A stretch of DNA of 64,000 nt, from NCBI GenBank assembly GCA_037179335.1, contig JAKZHN010000021.1:186001-250000 (forward strand). The letters run 5' to 3'. Each line of letters begins with the position of its first letter. Position 1 is the stretch's first letter. Under the pieces are notes generated by a model. It had not been told where the DNA came from and did no database searches. It saw only the letters and a list, made by a program, of their open reading frames with translations. This document shows positions 57,230-64,000 of this stretch, one piece after another. The translations under genes were made by a program, and so were the position numbers. Origin of the DNA: Cyclaneusma minus. Taxonomy: Eukaryota; Ascomycota; Leotiomycetes; Marthamycetales; Marthamycetaceae.

Positions 57230-57649
57230 AGGCGGAACGGACTCCAAGCACGGATCCGAGACTGGGATCATTCACTGCGCCACACGAGCCCCTCGAGTCG
57301 GAACGTCATCGAGAGCCAATCAGGTGACGTCGGTGATGGCGCATCTTGACGCCGCCTGTCCTTGATCGTGCTCCAGCTGCGCCTGACTGCCACTGAAGCC
57401 GAGTCACACTGGCGCGAAAGCAAACAGCTTTCCACCGAAGAGACGGGGCACTCTCAGCATAGCCTCAATTCTGGACGCGCAAATTCCGCTGAGGCTGTGA
57501 ACCATATTCCCCGACGACAAGCGAACAAGACTTCACCTCGCATACAAACATCCGAGACACGCCTCACAGCAAACCCCGCTTACACCGAGAGACTGTCGCG
57601 AGAACAATAAGAACACCTTCACGGAGCGACGTCTTTCCTATACAGAAGA

Positions 57650-59666
57650 ATGTCAGCCATGGACAGCAACGGAGTACGGCGGAGAGACACTACCAAGGGA
57701 CCGCCGCTTCGTATCCTTTCCCTGGGTGAGTCTGCCACCTGAGACCTGTCATATATCTGCTAACATCTGTCGCAGATGGCGGAGGAGTACGAGGCTATTC
57801 TATGCTCATCATCATCCAGGAACTCATGCACCGAACCTTTGTCGAGATCGAAGGCAAAGCCCCGCGACGCCACGAGATACCGAAGCCTTGCGATCATTTC
57901 GACCTAATATGCGGGACCGGAACCGGAGGGCTGATAGCAATCATGCTTGGAAGATTGCGCCTGGACCTGGAGACGTGCAAAGAAGTTTACGTACGGATGA
58001 CTCGCAAGGTCTTTGAAACAGACAAGACCATTGCCGGCATACCGTACCGCCACACTTTGTTCAAAGCGTCCAAATTGGAAGAGGCTATCAAGGAGTGTGT
58101 GAGGGAGCATACCATTTACGAAAATGAGGGAAACGACGACCCGGATGCGGAATCTTCTGCGATGGCAAGCCGGAGTTCAAGTCGCAGAGGACCGCAAAGG
58201 CATACTAGCAACGCGAGTGTGACCAGCTTTAGTGCTAGGAGTCCTTCGAGTTATATGAACAGGCCCGTATTTTCGAACAGATGGGGGAACCCTAATGCTA
58301 AGCTTTACGACGAGCGAGAACATCGAACCAAGACGTACGTATGAACCACGAAGTATAAAAGGAGCTGGCTGACCTGACGACTTGCAGGGCTGTCACCGCG
58401 TACTACAAAGGATCACCAAAAGGTGCACCTCCTGCGTTTCTGCGATCATACGACTCCCGTAAAGAGACTGCCCCTGAGTTCGAATGTTCAATTTGGCAAG
58501 CAGGCCGAGCAACATCCGCCATTGGCCTAGCTTTCAAGGAAATCAAAATTGGCCAATCAGTTTTCATTGATGAGGGCAATGGCGGCTACAATCCTTCAAT
58601 TTATGTTCTTGACGAGGCTACCGTCAATGAATGGCCAGGTAGGGATGTCGGGGTCTTTGTCAGCATAGGGACAGGCAAGAGACCCCACAGCACAAGCGAC
58701 AAAGATCAACATTTATGGTATGCAGGCTTTCTTGGAGAATTTGCGGAGGCGAAGAAACGACTCATCAGTAAGATTGAGGGATGCGAGCAGACGCACCAAT
58801 TTATGTTGAAAGAGCATCTCGGAAAACGCGGTGTCAACGCTGACCACTACTACCGATTGAATGTTGAAATCGGAGTTGGTGAGTTCGGCATGAATGAATG
58901 GGATCGTCTCGCAGAAGTCAGCACAGGCACCCGCCGCTACCTATCCAAGTCCGACGTCCAGCGTATGAATCTTGACTGCGCTGCCAAAATGGCCAAAATC
59001 CACAAGGCACGTGTACGTCTCGGTCTGGATCCTGGCTCGGACCATCTTAGAGAACCGGAAGGTATGGGAACCATGAACATGGGACGTATGAGCAAGACAC
59101 TACCCAATATTCCAGAGCCCAATAATGTCCCGGAACCGGATCCCCTCGCGGTCGAACTTCCAGCCGGCGATGTCATTCTGTCTCTCCAAGTACAACACAA
59201 CGAAGACCCAAGATCCAGCTACGAAAGCGGACAAGACAACTTGGCCGTAAACGGAGGTACTCGATATTCCTCTCCTCGCGGATCGCAAGATATCGTCTCA
59301 CCAGTATCGCATTCCAAAGCGGCATCCAACGCCTCCTCTGCTCACCCTTCGCCACGATCCGCCGATGACAAATTCGTGGTTCACAGCCCAACCCCACAAC
59401 AATACCGCAGTGCGTCTGGGTCGGACAAGATTGCTATTATGAGTTTGGATGAATATCCGAGACCGAAGCAGCCCATTATGCCACAACCGCTTAGGATGGA
59501 ACCACCGCCTTTGCCGCCGAAGACTCCGATTCCGGGCGGAGAGGGATATGCTGGGAGGAGGACTAGCCAGGCGGGACCTGGTAGAGTGATGTTGCCGTAT
59601 CCGCTGGACGACGGGCCACCGCCGGTAGCCAACATGGCGAGAAAGCCAGACTACCCGAGGCATTGA
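57650..59666 (+). CDS. Patatin-like phospholipase family protein with altered nucleophile motif
   Basis: Three exons (57650-57725, 57776-58334, 58388-59666) give 637 aa. The N-terminal patatin domain has the oxyanion-hole glycines in LSLDGGGVRGYS. In the nucleophile elbow, where patatins have GxSxG, this protein reads CGTGTGGLIAIMLGRL: Gly stands where the catalytic Ser is expected. The second catalytic element is also unusual, FIDEGNGGYNPS in place of the common DGG/DGA form. A Ser/Arg-rich insertion (SSRRGPQRHTSNASV) interrupts the domain. The C-terminal 200 residues are Pro/Ser-rich and probably disordered. There is no signal peptide. The fold is confident; lipase activity is doubtful unless another serine serves. 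Relatives of this fungal group often sit in lipid signalling or immunity-like proteins, but no NACHT or other partner domain is attached here. Confidence 0.85.
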
Positions 59667-60692
59667 GAATGCCAGCATGCTCCGGTGGTATATTGCACGC
59701 GACGGCGTTCTGAGCCTTTTGGGGGCTTTCTTAGCCTTTTATTTGAGGGTTCCAGGCCCATCTGCAGCATTGTTGCTTTTCATCTTCGAGACGTGTCGAT
59801 ATGGGACCTTCTATACATTTGCCCCTTTTCCGCGGGTGCCAGGATGGATTCCTTGAACAGGCGTTTTTTCTGGGCTGCTGCGTGACTTTAAGGATACCAT
59901 TCTGTTTCTGCCTTTTCTTGCTTGGTTTTTCAAAGGGGGCCACAAATGACTGAATGAATTCATGATACAAGATTGGTTAAGGTTTTCGAGACTTGTGTTC
60001 GCTTTATTTTCGAATACACGTGACTATGCGCGATCTGTCATTGAGAGATGGTTTTAGGTTGCCTCAACAGTTGCAGGCTCGGCTTTAGGGCCCAAGCACA
60101 AGTATCGATGCCAGTAATAAGCAGATTACATGTAAAGTCCATGGAGAGATCCGAGAATATATGTGCCCGGCCATACTAGCCGAATTGAGTTCAATTGGCG
60201 AGTTGGGAGCTTGACGCTTTTGATGGAGCGAGCACGCAATAGTCGGCCGCCAGATCGTCACCGGCTAGGCCCATGTCACCATGTGGCAACCCAGCTCTCC
60301 GCCACAAAGCTCCAGTCACAAACCAAAGTCAAGCTTCCAGAACCCATTTCTGACATATTGCAAGGTTCAAGTACAGAGCTTCGACCACTAAAGATTGAGT
60401 CTTACCATTTCCATATATGTAACTACATGTACTAACTCCGAGAGAGTGTGGAGATCCCTGTAGGCATCTTCGTCATTCAGCGTGGTTCCTTTTTCGCAAA
60501 GTGCTTTTTATAAAAGTCTTTCACCCCGTTCCTCCCGTTGCGTGACTCCAGTTGGAGTTGGGAGATGAGAAGATACAAGTCCGCGGCTTCGTCTTTCCAT
60601 TCTCTTGTCCCGGAGCGGAAGGCCATAGATCCCACCTTTTCCTATACCTCCGATCTTCTGGCATCGCTTCAAGATTCTACCAGACTTCCAAA
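59667..60692. other. Intergenic, nothing recognised
   Basis: One kilobase between the patatin-like gene and the transporter; no supported feature apart from the presumed transporter promoter. Confidence 0.45.
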
Positions 60693-62457
60693 ATGGTGAT
60701 TACAGCACCCCAGCCTGACTCCGCGCCCGATGAGAAGGAGAAAGGTGTCTTTGAGGGTGTAGATGGACAACCACATCTAGGGTCTCATGTTTCCAATGAC
60801 TCCCTCTCGAATCCGACGGGCATCAACGAGAAAGATTTATTGCGCAAGCTAGATCTGAAGCTCCTTCCAGCTCTAACTATGCTCTATCTCCTCTCATTCC
60901 TGGACCGAAGCAACGGTTCGTCTTCCCCCCCTACGTAGTATCTTGGAAAACTTCTTTCTACTAACACATGTAATCTCCAGTCGGCAATGCCAAGCTCGAG
61001 GGCCTGACGGAGGATTTACACATGACGGGGAATATGTACCTCTTCACCCTAACAATCTACTTCATCGGCTACATCATTTTCGAAATCCCCTGCAACATCA
61101 TTCTCAAGCGCACGACACCTCGTTTCTGGCTCCCCACATTAATGGTAGCATGGGGTATTGTAGCCACTCTCCTCGGAATCTGCAATTCTTTTGCCGGTTT
61201 TGTGGTAGCGCGGCTGTTTTTGGGAATTGCGGAGAGTGGATTGTTTCCAGGCGTGGTTTTCTATTTGAGTATGTGGTATAGGAGGAATGAGCAGCATTAT
61301 AGGGTAGCGCTGTTTTTTAGTGCGGCGAGCTTGGCGGGCGCTTTTGGGGGCGTGTTGGCTTATGGCATTGCGTTTATGGATGGCGTGGCGGGGTTGGAGG
61401 GGTGGAGGTGGATTTTTATACTGGTAGGTTAAGGTGCCTTTTCTCTTTTCCCCCTTTCTCGGGCCTCTAGCGGAGGTTTCGCAATCTGGACCCGGGACAC
61501 TTGAGATAGTCGGAGATTTCCTTCGATCACTCGATTCGGTTCATCCATTCATGTTATATCAAAACGCTTCCCAGCCAGCAGCAAACTAAATACTAACAAA
61601 AAATACCGCAGGAAGGTATATTCACCGTCCTCTTCGCCCTCATCTCCTACTTCCTAATCCACAACTACCCCAGCACTGCCACCTTCCTCACCCCCTCCGA
61701 ACGCACCTACATCCGCACCCGCCTCCTCGCCGACTCCGACGCCTCCAACGACGAAACCTTCCGCTGGACAGCTGTCCGCGCCGCTCTCACAGACCCAAAA
61801 TGCTACCTCTACGGCCTCGCCTTCCACACCATGTCCCTCCCCCTCTACACCCTCTCCCTCTTCCTCCCCACCATCATCAAAGAGCTCGGCTATGCCGCCG
61901 CCGAAGCTCAGCTCCTCACCATTCCTCCCTACGCTATTGCCACCTTCCTCACCATCCTCATTGCCATCATTTCCGAACGCACCCACAAGCGCGCACCCTT
62001 TATTCTCCTCTCCACCTCGCTAGCAATCGTTGGATACATCATCTTGCTCACCGTCCCCCCATCCGCCCCCGGCGCCTCATATTTCGGCACCATCCTCGCC
62101 GCCTCTGGAATCTACCCTTCCACCGCCATAGTATTATCCTGGCCAGCAAACAACGTGTCAGGCCAAGCGAAAAGAGCAACAGCGTGTGCGATGACGATCA
62201 GTATTGGAAATCTGGGAGCGGTGCTTGGGACACAGTTATATAGACCAGGCTGGAGTCCGCGGTATTATGTTGGACATGGCACGGCTTGTGCGTATTTGGT
62301 GGGGAATTTGGTGGTTGTGGGCACGCTTTGGTGGCTTTTGGGGAGGGAGAATAGGAGAAAGGAGGGGTTGAGGAGAGTCAGAGAGGAGGGGTTGGGAGAT
62401 GGGGCGGAGGGGCCGGTGCTGAGTGATGAGGATGCGAGGTTTGTGTTTCAGACGTGA
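60693..62457 (+). CDS. MFS transporter, anion:cation symporter (allantoate/vitamin permease) type
   Basis: Three exons (60693-60915, 60981-61423, 61612-62457) give 503 aa. A polar N-tail leads into TM1 with LPALTMLYLLSFLDRSNVGNAKLEG, split by the first intron, a signature of the Dal5/Tna1/Vht1 group. Further landmarks are GYIIFEIPCNIILKR (TM2-3), ARLFLGIAESGLFPGVVFYLS (TM4) and LEGWRWIFILEG before the central loop. A second six-helix half follows, with SWPANNVSGQAKRATACAM and GTQLYRPGWSPRYYVGHG. It probably takes up a small organic anion such as nicotinate, allantoate or a vitamin across the plasma membrane; the exact substrate is unknown. The C-terminal tail is charged. Confidence 0.9.
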
Positions 62458-62586
62458 GGTGGGTGGGTTGAGAGGGGCCGATTTGGTATCGGATTGGTAT
62501 TTGGTCATAAAATAAGTTGAGGGGGTGAAAGAAAGATCACAAAAAAAAGAAAAAAAGAAAAAACACAAAAAAGAATCTACCCTGCT
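62458..62586 (-). terminator. T-rich stretch consistent with Pol III termination of the adjacent tRNA-like locus
   Basis: On the minus strand TTCTTTTTT (complement of 62567-62576) lies about 12 bases past the tRNA-like 3' end at 62587 and is followed by further T runs. A run of four or more T is the usual RNA polymerase III stop. Confidence 0.4.
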
Positions 62587-62690
62587 CCCCCGGGGTTCGA
62601 ACCCAGAGAATCGGACTCCGAACACATAAAGACGCAATTCATGCAGAGGGCGACCATACCCTTAGACCGCTTGACCGGTCCAGAGTAACA
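62587..62690 (-). tRNA. tRNA-like locus, identity unclear
   Basis: On the minus strand a good T arm (CTGGG-TTCGAAC-CCCGG) and B box are followed by a T6 terminator. Upstream is a D-arm-like string CAAGCGGTCTAAGG as in class II tRNAs. The 3' acceptor strand GGGAGCA pairs only imperfectly with TGTTACT (6 of 7 including wobbles), and the anticodon arm cannot be placed. There may be an intron, or it is a decayed tRNA gene. Confidence 0.35.
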
Positions 62691-63064
62691 GTTGATTTAA
62701 TTGCAAACAAAGTTGATTTTGCGATCTACATGCCCCCTTCCAAGAATCCCCTCGAGCTCCGGCGGGCAGCCATATCTGCCACTCTCTAGTCCACACCTCC
62801 AGCCATCCCTTACTCCCACCGCATCCTCTCTTCCCTCGTTTCCCCCAGCAGCCATCTGCAACGCCCCTCACGCCCCCAATCAACTGCTCAACCCAAACAT
62901 GATAAATAACTTGACCTAGGGAGAATCCCCCCGGACCCAAGGGCCAAACCTAGCATCTCTCAGCACCGCTTCTAACAATGCTATAACTTTCATCACAATG
63001 ATCATAGCCTCCCTCGTTCTTACACATGACAGAGTATCCAGTTCACAAACTATGAATTCAAAGA

Positions 63065-63195
63065 AGCAACGTAGAGCAGGGGAAGCGGTAAGAACTCGCA
63101 TTCTCTCAAAGCTTGCGCCGACAAGATATTGATGAATATCAAACAGCGCCGGGCGCATGACCCGGAGGGCTCCGGATCGAAACGGGGTGTTGCTA
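63065..63195 (+). tRNA. Initiator-tRNA-Met-like gene split by a 59-nt insert in the D arm
   Basis: Two blocks, 63065-63087 and 63147-63195, join to exactly 72 nt, the size of fungal initiator tRNA. The acceptor AGCAACG pairs with TGTTGCT, giving the A1-U72 pair typical of eukaryotic initiators. The anticodon stem CCGGG/CCCGG has three stacked G-C pairs, the anticodon is CAT, and the T loop is ATCGAAA, the initiator form with A54. The D stem GAGC/GCGC has one mismatch, and position 33 is G where U is usual in fungi. The insert (63088-63146) begins GTAAGA and ends AAACAG and holds a hairpin GATATT-GATG-AATATC. A T5 Pol III terminator follows at 63219-63223. It could be a real gene with an unusual intron or a pseudogene with an insertion. 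Confidence 0.5.
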
Positions 63196-63466
63196 GGCCC
63201 TCCTTCTTACCTACTTTATTTTTGTTTAATTGGTGTGCGGGTTTTTGATAGAAAAGGGGTTTTGAGATCTTTATAGGGGGAGGGGGAGGGTAAAGGCAGG
63301 CTTTTGCTTTAGATGAGAAGAAGCATCTCCATGGTTGAGAGAGCTTTGACAAAGTACATGGTTTTGTGGTGTAGACTATGCAAGTCACGACAAGAACATC
63401 ATGTGTGGACTTAGCTTAGCTTCCATAAGATATACACCCAAACTAGTCCGTATACGACTCGTCACA

Positions 63467-64000
63467 TCACTGAAACTCCCCACCCCCTAAAATATCCTTC
63501 AAATTCGCCTGCCCCGTCCCTCTCTCCAACGGCTTCGGCTGATTCGGCGCCTCCTTCCACCCAATCATATAAATAATCCTAAAAGTCGCCGGCAGCGTCC
63601 TCTCCTCATCTTCATGCCCATGCAACTCCCTATAAATCGCCTCTGCCGCCAACAACACATCTTTCTGAATCGGCCCCATCTCCCTCCCCAACACCGCATT
63701 ACTTTCTCCCATATCCTGCAAATCCTGCATCAGTGCAAAACAGTTTGGGTAATCGACGATGATGTCGTCTACATCAACAGTGAGCATTTTGAACCCGGCT
63801 TTGCCTAATAGCGAGCCGATGTCGCGCACGTCTGCCAAAGGCGAGGTGTGCACCGAGATGCCGCCCCGACGGTCGAGCTCGGCTAGTTGCAGGGATGTGC
63901 GGAGTTCGAAGAGGGTGTCGCCGCCGAGCATGGCGCCGATGAAGGGCGCGTCGGGTTTGAGGATGTTGTTTATTTGCGAGAGGACGGAGGGGAGGTCGTT
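63467..64000 (-). CDS. Mitochondrial complex I assembly factor NDUFAF5-like, C-terminal part
   Basis: The frame is open from the right edge to the stop at 63467; the N-terminal methyltransferase fold lies outside the window. Visible landmarks are NDLPSVLSQINNILKPD, FIGAMLGGDTLFELRTSLQLAE, GGISVHTSPLADVRDIGSLLGKAGF, LTVDVDDIIVDYPN, LMQDLQDMGESNA and ATFRIIYMIGWKEAP. They match the C-terminal half of NDUFAF5 (C20orf7). In animals that protein is a SAM-dependent enzyme of the mitochondrial matrix that hydroxylates an arginine of NDUFS7 early in complex I assembly. The short tail LKDILGGGEFQ is typical of fungal members. No intron is seen in this part. Confidence 0.9.
   Translation of the reverse strand, partial: NDLPSVLSQINNILKPDAPFIGAMLGGDTLFELRTSLQLAELDRRGGISVHTSPLADVRDIGSLLGKAGFKMLTVDVDDIIVDYPNCFALMQDLQDMGESNAVLGREMGPIQKDVLLAAEAIYRELHGHEDEERTLPATFRIIYMIGWKEAPNQPKPLERGTGQANLKDILGGGEFQ

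Overview
The window is nuclear DNA of a filamentous ascomycete (Pezizomycotina). The evidence is short GT-AG introns of about 45-150 nt, an SREBP/SrbA-type sterol regulator with two membrane segments, a fungal siroheme nitrite reductase with GATA-factor sites upstream, a fungal Mediator Med5, and C-to-T decay that looks like repeat-induced point mutation (RIP). The gene set fits a dothideomycete, but that placement is inference. I rebuilt spliced models by requiring reading-frame continuity across every intron.

Layout. 0-10 kb: the 3' part of an SREBP gene, a three-exon nitrite reductase (niiA type), a small one-pass membrane protein, and a small secreted cysteine-rich protein. 10-21 kb: gene-poor. 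It holds an F-box gene killed by three in-frame stops, a five-exon paraoxonase/SMP-30-like gene, and a 241-aa unknown protein. 21.7-25 kb: Mediator subunit 5. 25-36 kb: an unusual accessory block. It holds regularly spaced, diverged repeat units of about 300-370 bp, each with a TATA-type core promoter. Three tandem paralogues for small helical proteins follow, all on the minus strand and each with one intron in the same place. Then come a duplicated 15-bp minisatellite and several promoter-like CACGTG/TATA stretches with no recognisable gene.

36-64 kb returns to ordinary genes: an SDH1-type flavoprotein, a Golgi-type fucosyltransferase-like protein, a 1559-aa disordered protein, an intracellular GH13 alpha-amylase, a six-exon amino-acid permease, a RIP-like AT-rich island inside a direct repeat, a patatin-like protein lacking the usual nucleophile serine, an MFS anion symporter, two tRNA-like loci, and the 3' end of an NDUFAF5-type complex I assembly factor.

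The best candidates for something undescribed are the 26-33 kb promoter-repeat array with its linked small-protein family, and a 72-nt initiator-tRNA-like gene at 63.1 kb. The latter is interrupted in the D arm by a 59-nt insert with spliceosomal-looking ends.
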